DNA from: Chloroflexota bacterium
GTDB lineage: Bacteria > Chloroflexota > UBA6077 > JACCZL01
Length of the DNA: 64,000 nt
Direction: 5' to 3'
Assembly: GCA_020850535.1 (NCBI GenBank)
Contig: JADZEM010000015.1
Location: 1-64,000, forward strand
Shown: positions 44,022 through 51,413 of the stretch, piece by piece
How positions within the stretch are numbered: the stretch's first letter is position 1
Layout of the letters: each line of letters opens with the position of its first letter
The notes under the pieces: generated by a model
What the model saw: the letters and a program-made list of their open reading frames with translations, nothing else
The model's database searches: none
What the model was told of the DNA's origin: nothing
Made by a program: the position numbers and the translations under genes

Positions 44022-44352
44022 AAGCCCTCCATCACATGCGGTCGAGAGGAGTCTAGGCTGCCCCCCGTCACGCCCGAATCACGCGGCGTGTCACTGGCGT
44101 TACAGGGCCATTACAGGTCATTCGTGCGGCTCGTGGGGAGGCCCGGGCGCGGGAAATGCGCGCGTATACTGGCCTCGGCCAGGGTGCCGGGCTGGCGCCG
44201 TCCAGCCTGACTGAGGCCGCGCCGCCGTCTGAAAGGCATGGCGGCGACGGGTCGGAGCCGCAGCCTGCGGAGGGGCGGGTCGGGCTGACCACGGGGACAC
44301 GGGTGGGGATCCCGGCGCGGCGGCGTCGGCAGGTTGAGAGGATCGAGACACC
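44022..44352. other. Divergent control region between LysM-hydrolase and receiver genes
   Basis: The 331-bp gap contains TCAC/TTAC-type words at 44068, 44079, 44091, 44100 and 44111, spaced 9-12 bases, and a TATACT box at 44165-44170 that would drive the receiver gene with a leader of about 180 bases. No ORF is supported. Confidence 0.4.
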
Positions 44353-44748
44353 ATGGGGCCGAGCGGGCAGCCAGTCAGGCCAGAAACCCGCGTACTTGTC
44401 GTCGATGCTGACGCCAGGAGCCTTGAGACCCTGGCCGTCGCGCTGCTCGACAGCGGGTTCGCCGTGCGGACTGCTGCGAGCGCCACGGAAGCGCTTGCCG
44501 AAGCACGGAAGCGCCCGCCTTCGTTGATCCTCAGCGACATCGCCATGCCGGGCATGGACGGCTTCCAGCTCTGCGCCGCCTTCCGTGGGGATCCCGGATT
44601 GGGAAACGTACCCGTCGTCCTGCTGGCCGGCGGCCAGAACGATCCGCGCCTGCGCGAGCGCGGTGCGACGGCGGGCGCTTCGGACTACCTGACCAAGCCC
44701 ATCGACCTTCCACGGCTGGTGCAGGTTATTCGCGGCCTGTCGGCGTAG
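44353..44748 (+). CDS. Single-domain response regulator
   Basis: A 131-residue CheY-like receiver. VLVVDADARSLE gives the acidic pocket, LILSDIAMPGMDGFQL the phospho-acceptor Asp (about residue 60) and SDYLTKPIDLPRLV the conserved Lys. The usual Ser/Thr after beta-4 is replaced (VVLLAGG). There is no output domain, so it probably works by protein-protein contact. No histidine kinase is adjacent. It starts the signalling stretch with the degenerate GGDEF and PhoB-type genes. Confidence 0.8.
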   Translation: MGPSGQPVRPETRVLVVDADARSLETLAVALLDSGFAVRTAASATEALAEARKRPPSLILSDIAMPGMDGFQLCAAFRGDPGLGNVPVVLLAGGQNDPRLRERGATAGASDYLTKPIDLPRLVQVIRGLSA

Positions 44749-44899
44749 GGGCCCGCTCGGGGTCGGATCGAGCGCTCTCGCATCGTTCAGCGGCGATTTC
44801 AGGCAAGTTCGCGAGCGAAAGCGTCGCTCGGAGCCGTTCCGGGACGTTGTTCATCTGTGGACAGGCTCGCGGCGATATGCCGTGCGGGAGGCCGCCTCG

Positions 44900-45739
44900 A
44901 TGAACGAACGCCCAGCGAATCCGATGCGTCTGCGTGCGACCGCCGCCATGATCTGGTTTGCCACGGCGGCCGCCGTCTTCGTCACGACGGGCGAAGTCGC
45001 CGCGCACTACGCCGGATTGGCCGCGCTTCTCTCGGCGGCTGCCGCCGGCCAGTTCTTGCCATCCAATCGCCTCGTGGTCGCCGCCAGCCTCGGGCTGGGG
45101 ACGCTGGCGCTGGTGATGCTCTGGGCGGCCGGTGACAACCCGGAGGCCGGCGCACTCGGCGCGCTGTCGGTCGCCGCAAGCTGCCTCGTGGCGCGGTGGT
45201 CGCGCGCCACGGCTCCGCCCCGCCCGATGGCCGCGGAGCAGGGCCGCCAGCTGGTGGCCGCCCCGGCCGGCTCGCGCCTGCCAGCCGGCGTAGCCGACGA
45301 GCAGTTGCTGGAGCGGCTGGCCGTGCATGAGATGACCCGCGCACGCCGCTACGAGCATCCGCTGACGCTGCTGCTGATCGAGATCGACGGCTGGCCCGCC
45401 GTCTATGGTGGCCGCGAGCGGCGCGCCGTCGAGGAGCGCCTCGCCGCCCTCGCCACGCGAGCGCGGCGGCTGCTGCGCGATGTCGATGCGATTGGCCTGC
45501 ATGGCGACTCGCAGCTTGCGGTGCTGCTGCCCGAGACGCCGCTCGACGGCGCGCTGGTCGTCGCGGCCCGCATCGAGGAGACCGCCCGCCAGGATCTCGA
45601 CCTGTCGGTGCTGCTCGGCGCGGCGGTCTTCCCCGACGACGCCGTCACCGTCGAATCGCTGCTGCACGAGGCCGGCGAGGCCCTGGAGCTGGCACGCCTC
45701 GAAGGGACGGGCATCGCCCGGCGGGTGGTGCTGCGCTAA
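44900..45739 (+). CDS. Membrane protein with degenerate GGDEF-like domain
   Basis: A 279-residue protein. Three or four hydrophobic helices fill residues about 12-105. The C-terminal 160 residues follow the GGDEF fold (HEMTRARRYEHPLTLLLIEI for the first helix-strand, then LHGDSQLAVLLPETP where GG(D/E)EF should be). Lacking the motif, it is unlikely to make cyclic di-GMP; it may bind nucleotide or act as a sensor. GGGAGG lies eight bases before the ATG at 44900; a GTG at 44882 is the alternative. Confidence 0.6.
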   Translation: MNERPANPMRLRATAAMIWFATAAAVFVTTGEVAAHYAGLAALLSAAAAGQFLPSNRLVVAASLGLGTLALVMLWAAGDNPEAGALGALSVAASCLVARWSRATAPPRPMAAEQGRQLVAAPAGSRLPAGVADEQLLERLAVHEMTRARRYEHPLTLLLIEIDGWPAVYGGRERRAVEERLAALATRARRLLRDVDAIGLHGDSQLAVLLPETPLDGALVVAARIEETARQDLDLSVLLGAAVFPDDAVTVESLLHEAGEALELARLEGTGIARRVVLR

Positions 45740-45853
45740 ACGCCGCAGGCCGACCGCTTCGGCGCACGCCCGACAGCCGACCGTCCCCAGTCGGCCGCTC
45801 GGGATCAGTTCGACTGCCCGACGCCGCTGCACGGAGATATCGCTGCTACGCGG

Positions 45854-45859
45854 TACAAT
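45854..45859 (+). promoter_or_regulatory. -10 box for the PhoB-type regulator gene
   Basis: TACAAT in the context CGGTACAAT. Transcription would start near 45866, leaving a leader of about 24 bases with a GAGGGTGTGAGG purine stretch before the ATG at 45890. Confidence 0.45.
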
Positions 45860-45889
45860 CACCCTCGTGATCCCGAGGGTGTGAGGCCG

Positions 45890-46600
45890 ATGGCAGTCCA
45901 GCGACGACGCATTCTCCTGGTAGACGACGAGCCACGCATCCGCGACTCGGTCCGCATGAACCTGGAGCTTGAGGGCTTCGACGTCTTCGAGGCGAACAAT
46001 GGCCAGGAAGCGCTCGACAAGGTGCGCCTCGCCATGCCAGACCTTGTCGTGCTCGACGTGATGATGCCCGACATGGACGGCTTCGAGGCGCTCCGCGAGC
46101 TGCGCCGCTTCTCGACGGTGCCCGTCATCATGCTGACCGTCAAGGCCGACGAGCGCGACGTTGCGCGCGGCCTGGAGCTGGGTGCCGACGACTATGTCGC
46201 CAAGCCGTTCAGCCAGGTCGTCCTGACGGCCCGCATCAAGGCTGTTCTGCGGCGCGCCGAGCTGCCGCCGCCGGCACCCCGCCAGTCGATCACCGTCGAC
46301 GACCGCCTCAGCATCGACTTCGAACGGCGGGAAGTCATCGTCGACGGGCAGAAGGTCCAGCTGCGACCGACCGAGTTTCGCTTGCTCTACCATCTCGCCA
46401 GCAACCCGGGCGCAGTCCTCTCCCACGAGACGCTCTTGTCGCGCGTGTGGGGTCCGGAGTATCGTGACGCGAGCCACTATCTGCGTCTATACATCAACTA
46501 TCTGCGGCAGAAAATCGAGCTGGATCCCTCAAACCCGCGCTACATCCTCACCGAGCGCGGCGTGGGCTATCGCTTCATCGACTACACGCGCGACACCTGA
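45890..46600 (+). CDS. OmpR/PhoB-type response regulator
   Basis: A 236-residue regulator. The receiver has [13 protein letters not shown], phospho-acceptor Asp in [14 protein letters not shown], Thr in [12 protein letters not shown] and Lys in DDYVAKPFS. The winged-helix domain (about 135-235) has [17 protein letters not shown] and the recognition helix region [20 protein letters not shown]. Such regulators bind tandem direct repeats about 11 bp apart. No kinase gene is adjacent. An exact six-copy 11-bp array starts 100 bases downstream of its stop and is a plausible target. A GTG at 45881 is an alternative start. Confidence 0.9.
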   Translation: MAVQRRRILLVDDEPRIRDSVRMNLELEGFDVFEANNGQEALDKVRLAMPDLVVLDVMMPDMDGFEALRELRRFSTVPVIMLTVKADERDVARGLELGADDYVAKPFSQVVLTARIKAVLRRAELPPPAPRQSITVDDRLSIDFERREVIVDGQKVQLRPTEFRLLYHLASNPGAVLSHETLLSRVWGPEYRDASHYLRLYINYLRQKIELDPSNPRYILTERGVGYRFIDYTRDT

Positions 46601-46699
46601 GCTTCCCCGTCCGCTTGCGACACAACCGGCGCGCAGTTCGCGCGCGAGCTGTGCCTCCACCACCCGTCCGTATCCCCCTGATCCCCGGTCCCCCGGGCC

Positions 46700-46761
46700 G
46701 TTAATGGTTCGCTAACGGCCTTCTCATGCGGCTCTTACGTTCTGCTCACACCTCCTTCATG
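46700..46761 (+). promoter_or_regulatory. Six 7-bp direct repeats in exact 11-bp phase (PhoB-type operator)
   Basis: GTTAATG, GCTAACG, TCTCATG, TCTTACG, GCTCACA and CTTCATG begin at 46700, 46711, 46722, 46733, 46744 and 46755, each separated by four bases. The pattern is xYTxAYG (last base A once). Spacing of 7+4 is the layout of PhoB/PhoP boxes. The final unit ends nine bases before a TATCAT box, the geometry of PhoB-activated promoters in which the operator replaces the -35. Confidence 0.65.
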
Positions 46762-46770
46762 TTCGCCCCC

Positions 46771-46776
46771 TATCAT
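46771..46776 (+). promoter_or_regulatory. TATCAT -10 box downstream of the operator array
   Basis: TATCAT is nine bases after the last repeat of the array. It would place transcription start near 46783, heading toward the SOD gene 555 bases away. Confidence 0.5.
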
Positions 46777-46782
46777 CATGCT

Positions 46783-47337
46783 CGGAGCGAGAATCATCGG
46801 GCGCCAGCAACGGTCTGGCCGTCCGATTCAGGCGCTCCAACCTGGAGCACAGGCAGCGCATCTCTGGCCCACATCCTGCGTACATCCTGACGGTTCGACC
46901 TGAAGAGGTTGGCGGCGTAGGCATCCACCCCGGTCCGTTTGGTTGAAGGGACTGGCGATGGACTCTCGGGTCTCGCCCCAGCCTGTCGATAGGTAGACCC
47001 TCGTCCCCAGCCCCCAGGAACTTTGCCGGGGAGGCCGGGGGACGGGGGAGTCCAAAAAGCACCACCGCCCCGTTGCGCGGCCACGCTCGGGTGTCCCCTG
47101 TGACCACCATCGAGCGTCGCTACGCCGCACGGCCCGCACACGTCGAGGCCCCCGCTGACAGGCGGCGCGGTGGTACCATGAGCCAGTGTCACGATCGGTG
47201 CAGCCCCTCGGGCTACCGGATCGGCACTGGCTCGTTTCATGCGTGGGCGCGGTCCGCAGGACCGTACCTGCCATGAGGGGGTGCGCTACCGGCCGGACGT
47301 GGCCGCTGGCGCATGGCTACGGAGGAATGAGGTAGAG
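46783..47337. other. 555-bp region without a supported gene
   Basis: Only weak overlapping frames on both strands are present, none with a convincing ribosome site or domain. The region holds an imperfect GC-rich palindrome at 46996-47051 (CCCTCGTCCCCAGCCCCC paired with GGCCGGGGGACGGGGGAG), similar in style to the hairpin in dnaX, and a TGGTACCAT extended -10 at 47171-47179 that could serve the SOD gene. It could be a long leader or a non-coding RNA. Confidence 0.4.
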
Positions 47338-48126
47338 ATGCGAGCTGCTATTGGCATTGCTGCTGGCGCGCTGTTGCTGGTGAGTTCCACCACGGCGTTT
47401 GCCCAGTCGCCGGCCGCGACGGCCGAGCTGAAGACGGCTGACGGCAAGAGCGTGGGCATGGCGACGTTCACCCAGGAGAGCGGCGGCGTTCGCCTCAAGG
47501 TGCAGGGCGTCGGCATGCCGCCCGGCGACCACGGCATTCACGTCCACGCGGTCGGCAAGTGCGACGCCCCAGACTTCATGACGGCCGGCGGTCACTTCAA
47601 CCCGGGCAACAAGCAGCATGGGCTGAACAACCCGCAGGGCGCGCATGCGGGCGACATGCCCAACCTGAAGGTGAACGCCGACGGTACAGCAGCATTTGAC
47701 GCGCTGCTGAAGGATGCCTCCACCGCATCGGGCGCTGGCTCGCTGTTCGGGCCTGAGGGTACCGCGTTGGTGATCCATGCCGGCGCCGACGACGGTATGA
47801 CCGATCCGTCGGGCAACAGTGGTGGCCGCATCGCCTGCGGCGTCATCATGCGTGCGGCCGGCACTGCCGCGGCGGCGCCGGCGGCCCAGCCGTCACCGGC
47901 CGCGAAGCCGGCCGGCCCCGCTCCGGCCGCGTCACCCGCACCGGTCACCAAGCCGGCGGCGCCGGCCCAGGCTCCTGCCGCTGCAAAGCCGTCCGTCGCG
48001 GCGTCCCCGGCCGCGCTGCCGCGCACTGGTATCGCGGGCGCACCCATCGACCTGGCCATCCCGGCCGCTGCCACCGGCCTCGGCGCGATTGTCGCGGGCC
48101 TGGCGATCTGGCGGCGACGGCGGTAA
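47338..48126 (+). CDS. Cu/Zn superoxide dismutase with LPxTG-type wall anchor
   Basis: A 262-residue protein. A signal peptide (cleavage near AFA) is followed by a SodC domain (about 27-175) with copper/zinc-ligand segments DHGIHVHAVGKCD, MTAGGHFNPGNKQHG, GDMPNLKVNADG and VIHAGADD, and the second disulfide Cys in GRIACGVI. Then come about 55 Ala/Pro-rich residues and a sorting-like tail: LPRTG, a hydrophobic helix and RRRR. It would dismutate superoxide outside the membrane. GGAGG is about 13 bases before the ATG, with GAGGTAGAG directly preceding it. Confidence 0.85.
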   Translation: MRAAIGIAAGALLLVSSTTAFAQSPAATAELKTADGKSVGMATFTQESGGVRLKVQGVGMPPGDHGIHVHAVGKCDAPDFMTAGGHFNPGNKQHGLNNPQGAHAGDMPNLKVNADGTAAFDALLKDASTASGAGSLFGPEGTALVIHAGADDGMTDPSGNSGGRIACGVIMRAAGTAAAAPAAQPSPAAKPAGPAPAASPAPVTKPAAPAQAPAAAKPSVAASPAALPRTGIAGAPIDLAIPAAATGLGAIVAGLAIWRRRR

Positions 48127-48152
48127 CGCGCCCTCGCCCTCCACGGCATCCG

Positions 48153-48180
48153 GAGCCGCTCCACCTCGGTGGGGCGGCTC
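48153..48180 (+). terminator. Hairpin after the SOD gene
   Basis: GAGCCGCTCCACC and GGTGGGGCGGCTC form a 13-bp stem with one wobble pair and a two-base loop, followed by TGCTCGTTTC. It lies 26 bases after the stop codon. Confidence 0.6.
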
Positions 48181-48213
48181 TGCTCGTTTCAGGTGCGGTC
48201 CGCCACGAGACGG

Positions 48214-48219
48214 TACAAT
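48214..48219 (+). promoter_or_regulatory. -10 box for the FmdB-mazG-mutY group
   Basis: TACAAT in the context CGGTACAAT, the same nine bases as before the PhoB-type regulator gene. Transcription would start about 30 bases before the FmdB ATG. Confidence 0.45.
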
Positions 48220-48255
48220 TCGACAGATTCCTGCCGCCGTGAGGACCGAGACGCC

Positions 48256-48489
48256 ATGCCGGTGTACGAGTACCGCTGCCCCGCCTGCACCCACCTGTTT
48301 GAGAAGCTGGTTCCGTTTGCACAGGCCGGCCGCGAGGCCGACTGCCCGATCTGCTGCGCTCGGGCTGGCAAGGTGCTCTCGACGTTCGCGGCAATCGGCG
48401 CAAGCTCCGGGTCGGCGGGCAGCGGCCCCGTGCCCGTCGGTGGCGGTGGTGGTGGCTGCCGCGGCGGCGGCTGTTGCGGGGGAAGCTAG
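48256..48489 (+). CDS. FmdB-type zinc ribbon protein
   Basis: A 77-residue protein. The N-terminal ribbon is MPVYEYRCPACTHLFEKLVP, then DCPICC completes the two Cys pairs. The C-terminal third is Gly/Cys-rich (GGGGGGCRGGGCCGGS), which may bind additional metal. The family is thought to be regulatory, but its function is unproven. It is six bases upstream of mazG and likely co-transcribed. Confidence 0.8.
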   Translation: MPVYEYRCPACTHLFEKLVPFAQAGREADCPICCARAGKVLSTFAAIGASSGSAGSGPVPVGGGGGGCRGGGCCGGS

Positions 48490-48495
48490 CCGGCG

Positions 48496-49599
48496 ATGCC
48501 AGTCGATTTTGGCGTGGTCGCGGCGCTGCTGAGCCAGCTTCCCCGGTCTGAACGTCCTGATGGCGCGCTCCAGATCGTGACGGCAGACCGGCCGTTCGAG
48601 CCGAACCCGCTCGCGCCGACGCTCATGCTGAACGGCTCGCCCGACAGCGGCGCACTGCCGGCCGCGGTGATCCGGGTCTACGACAGCAGACAACCGGTCT
48701 GGCTGCTGACGCCTGACGCCGACCCGCTGCGCACCACACTCGCCGAAGTCAACGGGCGACCCTGCGACGGACTCTACATACCGGCCGTCCAGGCCGAGGC
48801 CGCCGAGCGGAGCCCGGCCGGTCTGCGGCGCATCGTGGAGCGGCTGCGAGTCGAGTGCCCGTGGGATCGGAAGCAGACCCATCAGAGCCTCACGAAGTAC
48901 GTCGTGGAAGAAGCGTACGAGGTCGTGGACGCCATCGAGCATCACGGCCCGAACGAGGTGGCCGAGGAGCTGGGCGACTTGCTGCTGCAGGTGTACTTGC
49001 AGGCGGAGATCGCCCAGCAGGCCGGCACGTTCGCCCTCGACGACGTCGTGCAGCACCTGACGACCAAGCTGATCCGCCGGCACCCGCACGTCTTCGCGGA
49101 TGTGCAGGTCGGCGGCGCGGCCGATGTCGAGGTGAACTGGGACGCGCTGAAGAAGGCCGAGAAGGCGGCGAAGGGCCTGGCTGAGCGGCAGCCCTCGGCG
49201 CTGGACGGCATCCCCCGCAGCCTGCCGGCCTTGATGATGGCCGCCGAGCTGCGCAAGCGAATGATGAAGACCGGCTTCCGCTGGCACGACCGCGCCAGCG
49301 AGGAAGCGAAGCTCGACGAGGAGCTGGCTGAGCTGCGGGCCGCCGCCACGCCTGAAGAGGCCGCCGCGGAGCTGGGCGACGTGCTGTTCGTGCTGACGGG
49401 GCTGGCGACCTGGCACGGCACCAGTGCCGAAGAGGCCCTGCGCGCCACCATCGCGAAGGTCGACCGGCGCTTCCGATTCGTGGAGGAGACGGCCAGGGCA
49501 CGCGGCCAGGAGATCGCCGACATCCCGCTGGACGAGCTGTTAGCGATCTGGCGGCTGGCCAAAGCGCGGGAAGACGCCGGGGCAGCGCCGTCCGCGTGA
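48496..49599 (+). CDS. mazG: MazG nucleoside triphosphate pyrophosphohydrolase
   Basis: A 367-residue protein. Two MazG helical domains are present: ECPWDRKQTHQSLTKYVVEE with the acidic metal site EEAYEVVDAI...EELGDLL (about 115-165), and a second with EEAKLDEELAELRAA...AAELGDVLF (about 270-300). It hydrolyses non-canonical NTPs to NMP and pyrophosphate. The first 110 residues look like the end of a tetrapyrrole-methylase domain, as in YabN-type fusions, but without its catalytic half. The stop overlaps the mutY start (GTGA). Confidence 0.85.
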   Translation: MPVDFGVVAALLSQLPRSERPDGALQIVTADRPFEPNPLAPTLMLNGSPDSGALPAAVIRVYDSRQPVWLLTPDADPLRTTLAEVNGRPCDGLYIPAVQAEAAERSPAGLRRIVERLRVECPWDRKQTHQSLTKYVVEEAYEVVDAIEHHGPNEVAEELGDLLLQVYLQAEIAQQAGTFALDDVVQHLTTKLIRRHPHVFADVQVGGAADVEVNWDALKKAEKAAKGLAERQPSALDGIPRSLPALMMAAELRKRMMKTGFRWHDRASEEAKLDEELAELRAAATPEEAAAELGDVLFVLTGLATWHGTSAEEALRATIAKVDRRFRFVEETARARGQEIADIPLDELLAIWRLAKAREDAGAAPSA

Positions 49600-50624
49600 C
49601 CGACCCGGCCCAGGCTGCCATGCCCGCTCTACCCAGGCCGCGCCGAGGGCGAGCCGCGCGACCCGCGCCGCCGACGCCAGCGGTCGAGCCGGCCCGCCTG
49701 CGCGCCGTTCAGGACGCGTTGCTCGGCTGGTTCGCGCGGGTCGGGCGGGATCTGCCCTGGCGGCGCACACGCGATCCGTATGAGATCCTGGTCTCGGAGA
49801 TCATGCTCCAGCAAACCCAGGTCGACCGGGTCATCCCGAAGTACCGGCAGTTCCTGTTGGCGTTCCCGACACTCGCCGCGCTGGCGGCTGCGCCGCTGGC
49901 CGAGGTGATCCGCGTCTGGGCCGGCCTGGGCTACAACCGGCGCGCGGTGCGGCTGCACGCCATCGCGCGGCGAGCCATCGAGCAGCCTGGCGGTACGCTC
50001 CCGACAACCCCAGCAGGCTTGCAGGCCCTCGACGGCCTGGGCACGTACACCGCCAATGCCGTCGCCTGCTTCGCCGCCGAGGCGCAGGTCGGGGTGGTGG
50101 ACACCAACGTGCGACGCGTGCTCGGGCGGGTCTTCGCCGACGAGATCGGGCTGGAACCGGCGGCCGGACCGCCGCTCCAGCGCTTCGCCGAGTCGGTGCT
50201 GCCGCCCGGGCAGGCCTGGGCCTGGAATCAGGCGTTGATGGATCTCGGTGCAACCATCTGCACGGCCCGCAACCCAAAGCACAAGGTCTGCCCGCTGGCG
50301 CTCCAGTGTACGGGCCGCGCGCTCCTGTCCGAGAGCGACGCGCTGGCCCGTCGTGCCGCCGAGCGCGGCCCGGAGTACGTCGTCTCACGGCCCACGGCGC
50401 CATTCGAGCAGACGACCCGCTACTTCCGGGGGCGGATCGTGGATCGCTGCCGCGAGCTCGGGCACGGCGAGACGGTCGGCCTGGACGAGCTCGGCGCGCT
50501 ACTGCGGCCCGAGTACGATCCAGCGCAGAGGCCGTGGGTCGCGGATCTCGTGCTGGGGCTGGCTCGGGATGGCCTGGTGGCCACCCATGAGCGGGATGGC
50601 GAGACGCGCGTCAGCCTCCCGTAG
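49596..50624 (+). CDS. mutY: A/G-specific adenine glycosylase MutY
   Basis: A 342-residue DNA glycosylase that removes adenine opposite 8-oxoguanine. Catalytic Glu is in SEIMLQQTQVD (residue 68), the helix-hairpin-helix is LDGLGTYTANAVAC and catalytic Asp is in GVVDTNVRRVLGR (169). The Fe-S loop reads C222-x6-H229-x2-C232-x5-C238: the second cysteine is His, codon CAC at 50280-50282. The C-terminal 100 residues are short and not clearly a MutT-like domain. Coupled to mazG. Confidence 0.9.
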   Translation: MTDPAQAAMPALPRPRRGRAARPAPPTPAVEPARLRAVQDALLGWFARVGRDLPWRRTRDPYEILVSEIMLQQTQVDRVIPKYRQFLLAFPTLAALAAAPLAEVIRVWAGLGYNRRAVRLHAIARRAIEQPGGTLPTTPAGLQALDGLGTYTANAVACFAAEAQVGVVDTNVRRVLGRVFADEIGLEPAAGPPLQRFAESVLPPGQAWAWNQALMDLGATICTARNPKHKVCPLALQCTGRALLSESDALARRAAERGPEYVVSRPTAPFEQTTRYFRGRIVDRCRELGHGETVGLDELGALLRPEYDPAQRPWVADLVLGLARDGLVATHERDGETRVSLP

Positions 50625-50627
50625 CGA

Positions 50628-51251
50628 TCAGCCGGGCCTGGCCGTCAGCCTCTCCAGGAACCGGCGCACGTCGGGGTAGAGGCCGTTCCAGCCGTCGTCA
50701 AGCTGAGCCGTCTCCTCGGGCGTGAGATCCGCGACCAGTTTGCCGAAGCGCGGTACCACGATGAGCGCCGGGAACCAGAAACCGTCCTTGATCCTGGCCG
50801 GGTCGTATAGCTCAACCAGCCGCCCGATCGCGCCGCTGGCCTGCCACATCCCCAACTCCTCGCCGGGCCGCGCCAGCCCGACGCCCTCGATCCAGGAGAT
50901 GTCGCGGTTAGCACCCTGCTCGCCGGCCATCAGCGCGAGCAAGTGGTCGGCCCGGTCATGGTCGTCGGCGTCGCTGCCGGCGGCCCGCTTCGTGAAGATG
51001 CTGTTCCAGTCCTGCCCGAGCGCCGGAATGTATGCGCCACCATCGCTGGCGATGACCAGTTGGCCGGAATGTTCGGCCCAGGCCCGCGCCTTCGCCGCCG
51101 CGACCTCACCGTGCGTCTCGCCGTGCTCTGGCGGGTCGAAATCCAGGCCTAGATCGCGCGGCGTCACCACGTCGAAGCCGAGACCGTCGATCAGCCAACG
51201 CAGCTTGGTCTGCTTCGCCCTGTTGCCCGTCGCCAGAAGGATCGTCGTCAT
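50628..51251 (-). CDS. RdgB/HAM1-like non-canonical purine NTP pyrophosphatase
   Basis: A 207-residue protein. The N-terminus MTTILLATGNRAKQTKLRWL matches the Ham1/ITPase nucleotide-binding start (normally SGNxxKxxE), and VIASDGGAYIPAL corresponds to the catalytic-Asp strand (normally xEDSGL). The middle is more diverged than true RdgB, so substrate use (XTP/dITP) is uncertain. The ATG at 51251 is chosen because the conserved strand starts there; a GTG at 51263 is possible. It lies convergent to mutY and divergent from pcrA. Confidence 0.65.
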   Translation of the reverse strand: MTTILLATGNRAKQTKLRWLIDGLGFDVVTPRDLGLDFDPPEHGETHGEVAAAKARAWAEHSGQLVIASDGGAYIPALGQDWNSIFTKRAAGSDADDHDRADHLLALMAGEQGANRDISWIEGVGLARPGEELGMWQASGAIGRLVELYDPARIKDGFWFPALIVVPRFGKLVADLTPEETAQLDDGWNGLYPDVRRFLERLTARPG

Positions 51252-51374
51252 CGGCCGGCTCACCCCCGAAGGCCGCCGGCTCGCGGCTGACGCCCCAGGC
51301 GATGGTGCGGCATCGGGGCGTCAGGTGTCCATCTCAGCGGCATCAATCTTCCCGGCCAGCGCCCATTCCGACCG

Positions 51375-51380
51375 TATACT
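51375..51380 (+). promoter_or_regulatory. -10 box for pcrA
   Basis: TATACT lies 33 bases before the GTG start; transcription would begin near 51387. GGAGG at 51403-51407 is the ribosome site. Confidence 0.45.
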
Positions 51381-51413
51381 CAAGAGGCGTCAACCGAACG
51401 TCGGAGGCTCCTG

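Noticed and set aside
47073-47276. 67-codon ORF between the operator array and SOD
   Set aside because: No ribosome site, high Arg/Gly/Pro composition and overlap with other weak frames.
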